55,494 bases of DNA from Phormidium sp. FACHB-1136 (GTDB lineage: Bacteria; Cyanobacteriota; Cyanobacteriia; Phormidesmidales; Phormidesmidaceae). The position numbers were made by a program, and so were the translations under genes. Every line of letters begins with the position of its first letter. The stretch's first letter is position 1. Below the pieces are notes generated by a model. It searched no databases, was not told the DNA's origin, and saw nothing but the letters and a program-made list of their open reading frames with translations. The stretch covers positions 1-55,494 of the forward strand of contig NZ_JACJRS010000034.1 in the NCBI RefSeq assembly GCF_014697375.1, given 5' to 3'. Positions 18,553 through 27,759 of this stretch are shown one piece after another.

Positions 18553-18660
18553 TATACTAAATCCGGCTCGTTTGCCCCCGGTATCAGTGGGCGAGGAGAC
18601 CTCGCCCCTAGGGTTTGCTGGGCCGGGAACCGGGGTTATCTAATTCGGGTTTGGTATTTA
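18553..18660 (-). repeat. MITE-like palindromic element, copy 2 (full length)
   Basis: On the plus strand it runs from TATACTAAATCCGGCTCG to TTCGGGTTTGGTATTTA, and the two ends are imperfect inverted repeats (ATACTAAATCC against ATACCAAACCC). Inside is a perfect hairpin GGGCGAGG-AGA-CCTCGCCC. At ~108 bp it defines the family. It accounts for a third of the 310-bp gap between the DnaJ-domain gene and the next gene; I see nothing else there. No transposase frame is contained. Confidence 0.8.
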
Positions 18661-18740
18661 CCAGGGTAGATAGACCAGGCTATTCCTACGACCTGGCAAG
18701 AACGCCGCCGCGAAGAGGACTCCATAGCGCTAACGATGCC

Positions 18741-19013
18741 TTACTGCGCGGCCCGAATTTTGACGCGACCGGTTTGAATAGCATCAAATAGGCGGTTAAT
18801 TTGCTGACGTTCGACTTCATCCACGGTGCCATCGGCCAGCACTAGGGCGGAGAGGTTTTGGTACTGGACTTGGGTAATGTAGCGTTCTTCTAGCACTTGG
18901 CTGACGAGGTGAGTGATGGGGCAGTTGCCGGGAGCCAGGGCAGAATTGGCGGTGCAGGGCGCATCGGGGGAGGGAGGAGGGAGGGGAGGGGTTGGAGAGG
19001 CGGGGGAAGTCAT
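18741..19013 (-). CDS. Small conserved-type hypothetical protein
   Basis: This 90-residue protein has a Pro/Ser-rich N-terminus (residues 1-28) followed by a compact helical domain, with ITHLVSQVLEERYITQVQYQ and LADGTVDEVERQQINRLFDA. The LADGTVDEVE segment resembles the first helix-turn of TerB-like domains, but no acidic metal-site pattern is complete. Start ATG 19013 has AGG 7-8 bases upstream. Function unknown. Confidence 0.65.
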   Translation of the reverse strand: MTSPASPTPPLPPPSPDAPCTANSALAPGNCPITHLVSQVLEERYITQVQYQNLSALVLADGTVDEVERQQINRLFDAIQTGRVKIRAAQ

Positions 19014-19246
19014 GGCACGACCTAAAAGATGTTGTTATTTATACAATGCCCACCTGGGCTGTCTAGGCAACAGAAATGATACAAGCCGTTGCAACGGGGT
19101 GCGACATGGCTACTCGATGGCTACCGGAAGACAACACCGAAGGCATCACACCAAAGGCGTAACACAAGGGCAAAAATTCGCTACCCTAGACGGTCGTGGG
19201 TTTAGCCCAGGGCATCGTTAAGCGTGGTTGACCGGGGAGGTTGCCG

Positions 19247-19819
19247 ATGACTAGGCTACAACAACTGAATCGACAGCGGGTAGGTCTCCTGCTGGGTGGG
19301 GTGGGCCTGGTGTGGGGGCTGGGAGGTTTTGCGACGGTGGGGCTGGCGACAGAAGCCTCTGTCCTGGCCAACGCTAAACCGACCGATGCGACCCTGGCTG
19401 GAACGAAGCAAACCGCTGCCCAGCGCTACACAACCGCTATGCTGGCGGGCTATGGGGCGGCAGAACAGCGGGATTACCACACGGCGCTGATTAATTTTCG
19501 TCGGGCTTTGGCGGAGCGGCCAGGGGACCGCTATGCCCTGGCCGCCATTCGCAACATGGAAAACTACATTGCCATTCAGCGGGCCGAAGCCGCCAAACGG
19601 GCCGAAATTGCCCGCCTAGAAACCACGGTGGCCTCTGCTGTGGCGGCTCAGGATTGGGCCTGTGCGGCGGCATCGGTGGATCGCCTGGTGGAGTTAATTG
19701 CCCCCGATTCACCGGATCGGGCTAGACTGATTGCCTACCGGGGCGAACTAGCGGGCATGATTTCCTCGCGGGCCAACCTAGATCAGTGGTCTACGGTGTG
19801 TCCGGGGGGGCAGGTTTAG
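19247..19819 (+). CDS. Exported TPR-like hypothetical protein
   Basis: This 190-residue protein has an N-terminal signal sequence (about residues 1-35; GLLLGGVGLVWGLGGFATVG). A TPR-like helical pair follows: AAEQRDYHTALINFRRALAE and GDRYALAAIRNMENYIAIQR. A C-terminal helical segment contains DWACAAASVDRLVEL. I chose ATG 19247 because GGGGAGG stands 6 bases upstream; a TTG at 19241 is too close to that site. Likely periplasmic or thylakoid-lumenal. Function unknown. Confidence 0.7.
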   Translation: MTRLQQLNRQRVGLLLGGVGLVWGLGGFATVGLATEASVLANAKPTDATLAGTKQTAAQRYTTAMLAGYGAAEQRDYHTALINFRRALAERPGDRYALAAIRNMENYIAIQRAEAAKRAEIARLETTVASAVAAQDWACAAASVDRLVELIAPDSPDRARLIAYRGELAGMISSRANLDQWSTVCPGGQV

Positions 19820-19865
19820 GTGAGGGGTTCTCCATGCGCCATGGGGGCGCGAGAGGTGTGATGGT

Positions 19866-20750
19866 ATGACAGACGCAACCCAGGTTGAGATCCCTAGGGC
19901 TAAGTTTCCAAATGTGGTGAGTGCCGAGTGGCTGGCGGATCGTTTGACCGATCCCCAGGTGGTGATTGTGGACTGCCGCTTTTCCTTAGCGGATCCGCAA
20001 TTGGGCCAACGGCAATACAACGCTAGACACATCCCTGGGGCTTGGTATCTCCATTTGGATCGGGATCTATCCAGCCCGGTACAACCTCACGGAGGTCGCC
20101 ATCCCCTACCGAATTGGGACATCTTTTGCCAGCGGCTGGGGACGATGGGTATCGCTTCGGATTCCCCGGATTTGCCCCATGGCCCAACCCAGGTGGTGGT
20201 GTATGACGATTCCCGCTTTGCCTTTGCCGCCCGCCTGTGGTGGATGCTGAAATACCTGGGCCACGACGCCGTTGCAGTGCTGGATGGCGGCTGGGATGCA
20301 TGGCAACAGGGTGGCTATGCGATCTCTACCGACTTACCGGAACCGCGAACGGGCCAGTTTATCCCCCGCCCCCAGACTGATTGGATCGTGGATATCCACC
20401 AAGTGCGCCAGCGCAAGGATGATCCCGGAGTGCGGCTGATTGATTCCCGCGAACCCGCCCGTTACCGGGGGGAAGTGGAGCCCATCGACCCCGTGGCGGG
20501 CCACATTCCCGGTGCCAGCAACCAACCTTGGCAGGCGGTCTCCACCGCCGAGGGCTACCTCCAACCCATCACCACCCAGGCTAAATTTTGGGACGACTGG
20601 GCGGACGCCGAGGAGGTCATCGTTTACTGTGGATCTGGCGTCACCGCCTGCGTTAATCTGCTGTCTCAGGCCGTGGCGGGCCAACCCCTAGCCAAGCTCT
20701 ACGTCGGCGGCTGGAGCGATTGGTGCTCCTACGAAACCATCGAGGGCTAA
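19866..20750 (+). CDS. Thiosulfate/3-mercaptopyruvate sulfurtransferase (rhodanese tandem)
   Basis: This 294-residue protein has two rhodanese domains. The inactive first one is at residues about 17-155 (VVIVDCRFSL, HIPGAW, VAVLDGGWDAW). The catalytic second one is at 175-290, with the active-site loop CGSGVTA and Cys255. CGSGVT resembles mercaptopyruvate sulfurtransferases (CGSGVTA) more than classical thiosulfate rhodaneses (CRKGVT). It would transfer sulfur to cyanide, thioredoxin or another thiophile. It lies 46 bases after the exported TPR gene; a shared transcript is possible. No signal peptide. Confidence 0.9.
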   Translation: MTDATQVEIPRAKFPNVVSAEWLADRLTDPQVVIVDCRFSLADPQLGQRQYNARHIPGAWYLHLDRDLSSPVQPHGGRHPLPNWDIFCQRLGTMGIASDSPDLPHGPTQVVVYDDSRFAFAARLWWMLKYLGHDAVAVLDGGWDAWQQGGYAISTDLPEPRTGQFIPRPQTDWIVDIHQVRQRKDDPGVRLIDSREPARYRGEVEPIDPVAGHIPGASNQPWQAVSTAEGYLQPITTQAKFWDDWADAEEVIVYCGSGVTACVNLLSQAVAGQPLAKLYVGGWSDWCSYETIEG

Positions 20751-20817
20751 CCCACCGCTACCCTGGGGGCAACATAGCATCCCACCAACGCCCTCCCTTA
20801 CCCTATGACAACGCCCT

Positions 20818-21801
20818 ATGGACTGGCCCACCTTCTCCGTCATCATCCCCACCTACCAACGGGAAACCGTCCTCTGCGACACCCTAGACAGCCTACTGGC
20901 CCAAGATTACCCGCATTATGAGGTGATTGTGGTGGATCAAACCCAAACCCACCAGCCCGACACGGAACAGCGCCTCACGGAACTGGCCCAGGCAGGGCGA
21001 ATCACGCGATACATCGTCACCTGGGCCAGCTTGCCCGCCGCTCGCAACCTTGGCATCGAGCGATCCTCCGGCGAGATCGTCTTGTTTATCGACGACGATG
21101 TTGTGCTGCCCCCCGGTTACCTCCAGGCCCATGCCCGCACCTTTGTAGAACGTCCCGATGTGGGGGCCGTGGCGGGCCGTGTTTTCGACCGCATGAAGCT
21201 GGCGGAACAGAAGGATCTCGAAATCGACTATCTGCCGCCAGAAGCCATGGATCCCGGCATCGCCTGGTATCACATCGATCTCGTCCACACCACCCAGCCC
21301 CAGCAGGTGCTCACCGCCAGGGGGTGCAATATGTCCTTTCGGCGCGTGCTGTTCAGCCAGTTTGGCCTCCGGTTTGATGAACGCTTCTACGGCAGCGCTG
21401 TGCGAGAGGAGTCGGATTTCTGTCTACATATTCGCCAAACAGGTTACATCATTTGGTACAGCCCAGAGGCCCATTTGGTTCACCTAGGCGAAGAAACCGG
21501 GGGATGCCACGATATCAGCACCCGCTCCCTGCGTTATCAGTTATTTTTTTACCACAACCACTTTTTGCTAGGGCTAAAAAACCTCACCCTTGGCCAAAAT
21601 CTACGACTTTTCGGTCGCCTATTCGATTGCCACGTCCTTGGCCATGCGCCTTGCAATAAAGATCCAAACCCCCTAAAAGTCATTAGCCGTGGCGGCTTTT
21701 ACCTCTGGGGGTTGGCCTATGCCGCGTATACCCTAGCCATCACCGCTGGGCGCAAAGGGCGCTTATATCCCCAATCCGCCGTGATCGACCATCCTCTATA
21801 G
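20818..21801 (+). CDS. Family 2 glycosyltransferase
   Basis: This 327-residue protein has a GT-A fold N-terminal domain: FSVIIPTYQRETVLCDTLDS and YEVIVVDQTQ, then SLPAARNLGIERSSGEIVLF leading to the metal-binding IDDD (residues about 91-94). Later AVREESDFCLHIRQTGY supplies the catalytic-base-like E/D pair. It would transfer a sugar from a nucleotide donor to an acceptor that the sequence does not reveal, probably for surface polysaccharide. No membrane anchor is obvious. Start ATG 20818. It lies 67 bases after the sulfurtransferase gene. Confidence 0.88.
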   Translation: MDWPTFSVIIPTYQRETVLCDTLDSLLAQDYPHYEVIVVDQTQTHQPDTEQRLTELAQAGRITRYIVTWASLPAARNLGIERSSGEIVLFIDDDVVLPPGYLQAHARTFVERPDVGAVAGRVFDRMKLAEQKDLEIDYLPPEAMDPGIAWYHIDLVHTTQPQQVLTARGCNMSFRRVLFSQFGLRFDERFYGSAVREESDFCLHIRQTGYIIWYSPEAHLVHLGEETGGCHDISTRSLRYQLFFYHNHFLLGLKNLTLGQNLRLFGRLFDCHVLGHAPCNKDPNPLKVISRGGFYLWGLAYAAYTLAITAGRKGRLYPQSAVIDHPL

Positions 21802-21826
21802 CTTTGTCAGCTAACCCGCTTCACTT

Positions 21827-22276
21827 CTAGAATTCACCGCGAATGGCTTCAATGATGCCATCGCGAATCAGGATTTCCACCTGAAGTTTTTGCACCAGGT
21901 TGTCGCCGACAGCAACATTAAAGAAGCTCTCTACTTTGCCCTGTTCTACTTCTACATCCATCTCTAGGGTTTGCACCTGTTGAAGTTGCTGAAGGTTTTG
22001 ATTCTTTTGCTGAAGGAGCTTGCTTTTATCTTGGTTGAGGCGATTTTGCACTTCGGCCATTTGTTGCTGAATGTTAGCATTACCAGGCTGAGTTTCAGCT
22101 TGCTTTTGCAGTTCACTCACCACCCGCTGGCCCTGCATCTCTAACTGTTGCAGTTGGCCATCGATTTGATTGATTTGGCTTTGCAGTTGCTTTTGGGCCT
22201 CTTCTTTCCACAATGGCGTCACCACTGCTTTGATGTTGACCACGCGCTTTAGCAGCAAGGAGTTATTGTCATCCAT
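21827..22276 (-). CDS. YlqD-like coiled-coil protein
   Basis: This 149-residue Gln-rich protein has a long central coiled coil (about residues 25-100; QKQLQSQINQIDGQLQQLEM) flanked by short beta-like ends. The beginning LLLKRVVNIKAVVTPLWKEE and the end VGDNLVQKLQVEILIRDGII match the YlqD family pattern. Function unknown. Start ATG 22276. It converges with the glycosyltransferase gene 25 bp away, and lies upstream of nothing related. Confidence 0.75.
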   Translation of the reverse strand: MDDNNSLLLKRVVNIKAVVTPLWKEEAQKQLQSQINQIDGQLQQLEMQGQRVVSELQKQAETQPGNANIQQQMAEVQNRLNQDKSKLLQQKNQNLQQLQQVQTLEMDVEVEQGKVESFFNVAVGDNLVQKLQVEILIRDGIIEAIRGEF

Positions 22277-22379
22277 AACCGTTAGATGTACTCAACAAGG
22301 ATGGGCATTGACTACGGCGGCGATCATCACCAGACCGAAGGGTTGGGTGGGCACGAATCAGGGCTGATCCCATCCTCGC

Positions 22380-24347
22380 CTACCCAAACATCGCGTCAAT
22401 CATATCGCGATACCGTTCCGTCACCACGGGGCGGCGCACTTTTAGGGTTTGGGTCAGCAGGCCATTTTCGATGGAGAAGGGTTCGAGCACCAGGCGGAAG
22501 GGGCCAATGCGGTCGTCGGGTCGATAGCCAGGGCGATCCTTCACCTGGCGGGTCATTTCGTCGCGCAGCAGCTTTTGCACCCGGTCGTCCTCTAGGGTAA
22601 TGGTACCCAGCCCTTGGGGTACGGGGGCTTCGTCCCCTGGAATGGCGATGAAAAGAGACTGGCTGGCGGCCCAGGCTTGCAGGGCATCTAGATTGGGCAC
22701 CACCAGGGCACCGAGGGAGCGCTGATCTTGCCCCACCACCATAATTTGGTCGATGTAGGGGCTGCGGATGCAGGCGTCTTCGATGGGCTGGGGTTCGATG
22801 TTTTCGCCGTTGGTGAGGACAATGGTGTCCTTGGCCCGCCCGGTGAGCACCACGTTGCCGTCCTTGCTAATCCAGCCCAGGTCGCCCGTGTCGAACCAGC
22901 CTTCGGGGTCGATGGCTTTTTGGGTAGCTTCGGGGTTGCGGTAGTAGCCTTCCATAATCTGCGGCCCCCGTGCTAAGACGAGGCCCTGGCTACCGTGGGG
23001 CACTTCATGGCGAGTTTCCAAATCCACCACCTTAATTTCGGTGAAGGGGATGGGTTGTCCGGCGGCACCGCGCAGGTTGCTCCAGGGGCGACGGGCGGAG
23101 AGCACCGGGGAGGTTTCGGTGAGGCCGTAGCCCACCAGCAGGGGCACGCCGATGATTTCAAAGAAGCTATCAATGTGCCGCGCCAGGGAACCGCCGCCGC
23201 TGATCAGTTGCTTCACTTCGCCCCCGGTGGCTTGGCGCACCTTGCCGTAGACCAGGGCTTTGCCCACCTGGTGCAGGGGCCACAGGGCCAGGGCAGCGAG
23301 GCCAGAGGTAAGCCGCTCCACCGTCGAGAGGTTGGGGGCGTCGATTTTCATGTCTTGGTAGCGCCAGAGGTGGGTAACGTAGCGCTCGCTGAGGCCAAAG
23401 CAGGTGAAGATCAGCTTTTGTTTGGCCGCGCTTTGTTCCCGAAACTGGCGCTGCGCCCCTTCGTAGATCGATTCCCACAGGCGGGGCACCCCCACCATGT
23501 ACTGGGGTTTGGTGCTCTTCAGGTCGGTTTTGAGGTGGCGAATGTTGCTGTAAATTTGGCTGCACCCATTGGCCAGCAAAAAGTATTCCGCCGTGCGCTC
23601 AAAGCTGTGCCAGGAGGGCAAAATCCCCACGACGCGATCCCCCGGTTCCGGCTGCACCACCGACCGCAGGGTGTTGATCTGGTGCAGCAAGTTGCGGTGG
23701 CTGAGCATCACCCCCTTGGGCTGGCCCGTGGTGCCGGAGGTGTAGATTAGGGTGGCCAAGTCCTCTGGCTTAATGGTGACCGGGGTGTAGGGATGATCCT
23801 TCCCTAGGGCCATCAGTTGGCTGAAATTCAGGATTTTCAGCCGTTCATCGGCGGGGGGGTCTTCATCGGAAAGCAAAATCACCAGGGGAATCGGCAGATT
23901 GTCCAACCGTTGACGCAGCCGCTTCAGCAGGGCCACGTTCTCCACCACCAGCACCGTACTTTCGCTGTGTTCGGCGATGTAAAGCAACTCCTCGGTTTCG
24001 GCGGTGCCACTGCGAACCGCATCCATGCCCCCGGCGGTCATAATCCCCTGGTCGGCAATGAACCAGCGGTGGCTGTTATCGGCAAACAAGGCCACATGGG
24101 TGCGGTTTTCTATCCCCAACGCCTGCAATCCGCTGGCAAAGGTACGAATCGCTTCCCCCAGTTGCCGATAGGTGAAGGTGGCAGTGGGTTTGTAGTGGGG
24201 GTCGTTGAGAGCCACGATGTCGCTGTATTTTTCCGCTACGATGGGCCAAATTTCGTGGATGGCCTGGAGGTGTTCGTAGGGATTGTGGGCAGACAAAAAG
24301 GCCCGATCATGCTGGCGAACCTCTTGCAGAGCGTCACTAACGGTCAT
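22380..24347 (-). CDS. aas: Long-chain acyl-ACP/acyl-CoA synthetase (AMP-forming)
   Basis: This 655-residue adenylate-forming enzyme has the P-loop-like motif LIYTSGTTGQPKGVMLSHRN. It also has LLVGYGLTETSPV (A5) and WFDTGDLGWISKDGNVVLTG (A7-A8). Cyanobacteria have a single such enzyme, the acyl-ACP synthetase that recycles free fatty acids from membranes. The length and N-terminus agree with that family. The predicted reaction is fatty acid + ATP + ACP to acyl-ACP + AMP + PPi. Start ATG 24347 has no strong ribosome-binding site. Confidence 0.92.
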   Translation of the reverse strand: MTVSDALQEVRQHDRAFLSAHNPYEHLQAIHEIWPIVAEKYSDIVALNDPHYKPTATFTYRQLGEAIRTFASGLQALGIENRTHVALFADNSHRWFIADQGIMTAGGMDAVRSGTAETEELLYIAEHSESTVLVVENVALLKRLRQRLDNLPIPLVILLSDEDPPADERLKILNFSQLMALGKDHPYTPVTIKPEDLATLIYTSGTTGQPKGVMLSHRNLLHQINTLRSVVQPEPGDRVVGILPSWHSFERTAEYFLLANGCSQIYSNIRHLKTDLKSTKPQYMVGVPRLWESIYEGAQRQFREQSAAKQKLIFTCFGLSERYVTHLWRYQDMKIDAPNLSTVERLTSGLAALALWPLHQVGKALVYGKVRQATGGEVKQLISGGGSLARHIDSFFEIIGVPLLVGYGLTETSPVLSARRPWSNLRGAAGQPIPFTEIKVVDLETRHEVPHGSQGLVLARGPQIMEGYYRNPEATQKAIDPEGWFDTGDLGWISKDGNVVLTGRAKDTIVLTNGENIEPQPIEDACIRSPYIDQIMVVGQDQRSLGALVVPNLDALQAWAASQSLFIAIPGDEAPVPQGLGTITLEDDRVQKLLRDEMTRQVKDRPGYRPDDRIGPFRLVLEPFSIENGLLTQTLKVRRPVVTERYRDMIDAMFG

Positions 24348-24576
24348 GGGGGGGCACCAATAATAACGATAAAATTACCGAGGGGGTCACAAAACTAGGT
24401 TGGGGTCATCCTACCGCAGCCGAGGGGTAGGCTATTCACGTAGCTTAGCGATCTGTGGCGTTAGTAAATTTCTAAAAGAACCAGATATTCAACTGGATTG
24501 GCCTGGAAATGGCTCCCATGTCCCCAAAGTCACGGCAATCCAAAAAGGGCATGGGAACTCCCAAAGGGCATGGGGT

Positions 24577-25218
24577 TCACCAAATGCGGCTGAGGTCTAG
24601 GGTGAAGCCGGGGAGTACCGGATCGCCGCTGAGAATAGTCGGATCGGCCATCGTTTCTGAAACCCCTCTAGGACGGTAGATGTAAACCCTGCGCTGTTGC
24701 CGATCAATGAGCCAGCCCAGTTGTGCGCCATTGTCCATATACTCCACCATCTTGTCTTGGAGAAGAGACAGACCATCGGTTTCAGAGCGCAGCTCAATCA
24801 CAAAATCGGGGCAGAGGGGGGCAAAGCCTTTGCGTTGGGCTAGGGTGAGCGCCTCCCAGCGGTCTTTGCGGATCCAGGCGGCATCGGGGGAACGTACGGC
24901 CCCATTGGGCAATCGAAAGCCCCCGCTAGAGCCAAAGCCCACCCCGGTACCGTCTTGCCGCGCCCAGGCCCAAAGTTGGCCAATCAGATCAAAGTTGCGT
25001 TCGTTGGTTTCGGAACCCGTAGGAGCCATAATCAACAGGTCATGGTTGGCGGTGCGCTCGATTTGCAGGTCGCGGTTGGCCTGACAAAAGGCAAAAAAGT
25101 GCTCGTCGCTGAGGGCAGCGATGTCGGCGGGGAAATGCAGCAATAGCGGTTGCCGCAACGGCTGAGCCACAGGGTGAGACATAGCACCATCCAATGCCGG
25201 GAGGTTTGAGATCATCAT
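24577..25218 (-). CDS. Uma2-family putative endonuclease
   Basis: This 213-residue protein belongs to the Uma2/DUF820 group with a PD-(D/E)XK-like core. Visible landmarks are LLIMAPTGSETNERNFDLIG, then VRSPDAAWI (Asp of the core) and LCPDFVIELRSETDGLSLLQ, where Glu and the neighbouring residue form the E-x-x motif. The later RQQRRVYIYRP completes the pattern. These proteins are highly multiplied in cyanobacterial genomes; biological roles are largely unknown. Start ATG 25218; an ATG at residue 2 is nearly equivalent. Single gene, no partner. Confidence 0.88.
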   Translation of the reverse strand: MMISNLPALDGAMSHPVAQPLRQPLLLHFPADIAALSDEHFFAFCQANRDLQIERTANHDLLIMAPTGSETNERNFDLIGQLWAWARQDGTGVGFGSSGGFRLPNGAVRSPDAAWIRKDRWEALTLAQRKGFAPLCPDFVIELRSETDGLSLLQDKMVEYMDNGAQLGWLIDRQQRRVYIYRPRGVSETMADPTILSGDPVLPGFTLDLSRIW

Positions 25219-25362
25219 GGCACAGGGGACTGGCGGATCGGTACGGCCCCTTTAGAAGTCCCCAACCCCAGCGATGTCATCGGATCTTGCTAAATCGAGT
25301 GTGAGCGTGGGCAAGAAACCGTAGATAATATTACCCCTGTAATGCAATAGTAGGGATTGACC

Positions 25363-26568
25363 ATGGGTCGCGCAGAGAAAGTTGTTTTAGCCTATTCCGG
25401 TGGGGTGGATACCACCGTGTGTATCCCCTACCTGATGAACGAATGGGGCGTGAAGGAGGTCATCACCCTCGCCGCCGACCTGGGCCAAGGGGATGAGCTA
25501 GAACCCATCCGGCTCAAGGCGCTCACTGCCGGGGTGAAGGAATCCCTCGTCGCCGACCTGACGGAGGAATTCATCACCGACTACGCCTTCCCCGCCATCC
25601 AGGCCAACGCCCTCTACGAAAACCGCTACCCCCTCTCCACCGCCCTGGCCCGCCCCCTGATCGCCAAGGCCCTAGTGGAAGCCGCCGAGCGCTACGGAGC
25701 CGATGCCGTGGCCCACGGCTGCACCGGGAAAGGCAACGACCAGGTGCGCTTTGATGTGGCCATCGCCGCCCTCAACCCTGGCCTGAAGGTGCTGGCCCCC
25801 GCCCGTGAATGGGGCATGGGTCGCGAAGAAACCATCGCCTATGGGGAAAAAATGGGTCTCGCCTTCCCGGTGAAAAAGTCTAGCCCCTACAGCATCGACC
25901 GCAACCTGCTAGGCCGCAGCATCGAAGCTGGCCCCCTCGAAGACCCCATGAACGAACCCCTCGAAGAGGTGTTCCTCATGACCCAGGCCATCGAAGCCAC
26001 CCCCGACCAGCCGGAATACATTGAAATCGGCTTCACCAAGGGCATCCCCACCCACCTCAATGGCGCGGCTCTGTCTCCGGTGGAACTGATCACCCAAATC
26101 AACGAGATCGCTGGACGCCACGGTGTAGGCCGCATCGACATGGTGGAAAACCGCCTGGTGGGGATCAAATCCCGCGAAATCTACGAAGCCCCGGCCTTGC
26201 TGGTGCTGATCGACGCCCACCGAGATCTGGAAAGCCTCACCCTGACGTCTGATGTCACCCAGTACAAGCGCGGCATCGAAGAGACCTACAGCCGCCTGGT
26301 CTACAACGGTCTCTGGTATAGCCCCCTGAAGCTGGCCCTCGATGCCTTCATTCAGCAAACTCAGGAGCGGGTGACGGGCACCGTGCGGATGAAGTTGTTT
26401 AAGGGCAACGCCCGCGTCGTAGGCCGCAAGTCTGACCTGGCGCTGTATAACGAATCCCTCGCCACCTACAGCTCCGACGATCAGTTTGACCACAAGGCCG
26501 CTGAGGGCTTCATCTACGTCTGGGGTCTGCCCACCCGTGTTTGGTCAGAAAAAGTGCGTGAGGGCTGA
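25363..26568 (+). CDS. argG: Argininosuccinate synthase
   Basis: This 401-residue enzyme joins citrulline and aspartate using ATP in arginine synthesis. The ATP-pyrophosphatase motif SGGVDTT is at residues 11-17. Further family marks are [14 protein letters not shown] and [20 protein letters not shown] place the start at ATG 25363; a TTG two codons upstream is in frame but not supported. It is single and converges with tyrA. The 3' flank carries a palindrome that may end transcription. Confidence 0.97.
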   Translation: MGRAEKVVLAYSGGVDTTVCIPYLMNEWGVKEVITLAADLGQGDELEPIRLKALTAGVKESLVADLTEEFITDYAFPAIQANALYENRYPLSTALARPLIAKALVEAAERYGADAVAHGCTGKGNDQVRFDVAIAALNPGLKVLAPAREWGMGREETIAYGEKMGLAFPVKKSSPYSIDRNLLGRSIEAGPLEDPMNEPLEEVFLMTQAIEATPDQPEYIEIGFTKGIPTHLNGAALSPVELITQINEIAGRHGVGRIDMVENRLVGIKSREIYEAPALLVLIDAHRDLESLTLTSDVTQYKRGIEETYSRLVYNGLWYSPLKLALDAFIQQTQERVTGTVRMKLFKGNARVVGRKSDLALYNESLATYSSDDQFDHKAAEGFIYVWGLPTRVWSEKVREG

Positions 26569-26584
26569 ACCCTCGACATAACCC

Positions 26585-26617
26585 AGAACCCCAGTTTCGC
26601 CAAGAAGCCGGGGTTCT
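26585..26617. terminator. Palindrome after argG (AGAACCCC/GGGGTTCT)
   Basis: AGAACCCC at 26585-26592 pairs with GGGGTTCT at 26610-26617, lying 16 bases after the argG stop. It has a mildly imperfect inner extension and no T-run. This type of AGAACCCCGG...CCGGGGTTCT palindrome is frequent in cyanobacterial intergenic regions. It may act as a bidirectional terminator between argG and the convergent tyrA, or be a small repeat. Confidence 0.55.
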
Positions 26618-26693
26618 CTGCCGTTCAACGCAGGGCATTGCGGCCAAGGTCGCTGATACCTCAGGGTTAAGGAAGATAGTGCTGTAAACGACC

Positions 26694-27551
26694 CTACGCC
26701 TCATCCATCTTGTCTATATAGGCGGGACGGGCAGCTTGGGTTTGGGCAAGAAAATGGTGCAGGCCATCCCAGTCTTCTACCTCAACGAGGGCGCGAATTT
26801 GGCCCAGTTGGCGCTGATATAGGGCAATGGAGGACAGCAGCGCCTCTCGGTTGTAGCGTGCCATCAGGGTGCCCAGTTCAGGGACGCCGCCACCGACGCG
26901 GCTGGTGTCGCGAAAGCCGGAACTGGCCAGGGCTTGGGCCAACTTAAGCAATTCGGGGTTCGGCTCCTGCTGGCAGGCTTGAATCAAACTGCTGCTGACC
27001 ATCACAGGCAGGTGAGAAATCCAGGCCACCGCCCGATCATGATCCGCCGGGAAACAGATAAATCGACGGGCCTCTAATTGATCCACCAATTCCGATAAGG
27101 TATCCAAATCCTGGGGAGAGGTTTCCTCCGTCGGAGTTAGCACGTAGGGACGGCCCCGAAACAGATGGGCCTCGGCCACCGCCAAGCCTGCCTCCGCCTT
27201 GCCCGCCATGGGATGCCCACCGATGAAGTGGGGCCAGAGAGCCGCCAAATCCGGCACTAGGGAACCTTTGACGGAACTCACATCGGTCAAAATGGCTTCG
27301 GGCTTGAGATGGGGCACCACCTGTTGGGCCACGCCAACCACCCCGTCGATGGGGGTGCAGAGAAAGACCACATCAGCTTCGGCGACCAAACTCAGATCGG
27401 TACTCGCTTGGTGGACAACCCCTCGTTCCATGGCCATTTCCACCGTTTCGGGACGACGGGCCACCCCCAACACCCGATAGCCCAGCCGAGAAAAATCTAG
27501 GCCAAGAGACCCGCCAATCAGGCCCAATCCAACAACAGCAATGGGTTTCAT
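26694..27551 (-). CDS. tyrA: Prephenate/arogenate dehydrogenase
   Basis: This 285-residue enzyme makes the oxidative decarboxylation step of tyrosine synthesis. The Rossmann motif GLGLIGGSLG starts at residue 7. Also present are LTDVSSVKGSLV and HFIGGHPMAGKAEAGL, the substrate-site HPMAG signature. Cyanobacterial members usually prefer arogenate and NADP+, which is inferred here, not seen. I use ATG 27551, which begins MKPIAVVGLG; the frame extends 16 codons further upstream without family similarity. It converges with argG. Confidence 0.93.
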   Translation of the reverse strand: MKPIAVVGLGLIGGSLGLDFSRLGYRVLGVARRPETVEMAMERGVVHQASTDLSLVAEADVVFLCTPIDGVVGVAQQVVPHLKPEAILTDVSSVKGSLVPDLAALWPHFIGGHPMAGKAEAGLAVAEAHLFRGRPYVLTPTEETSPQDLDTLSELVDQLEARRFICFPADHDRAVAWISHLPVMVSSSLIQACQQEPNPELLKLAQALASSGFRDTSRVGGGVPELGTLMARYNREALLSSIALYQRQLGQIRALVEVEDWDGLHHFLAQTQAARPAYIDKMDEA

Positions 27552-27759
27552 AGGGTCGCAATGGGGGAAGGGGGATGAGCCATGAACTACGTTCAACATC
27601 CTAAAGCGTTGGGACAGTTCCTACCAACCTAACGGTGAAGAATCCACACTAAGCGCTATCTATCGAAGACGGACTAAAACGGCTAGGATGAAGAGTACGT
27701 CCTAAAGCAACATAGTATGGGCGTTCTATTGCCGTCGTCGTTCCATTTCTTCCTCTATC

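Noticed and set aside
18553..18660. MITE hairpins as ordinary rho-independent terminators
   Set aside because: They lack T-runs, recur in five places with shared ends, and one lies inside a transposase.
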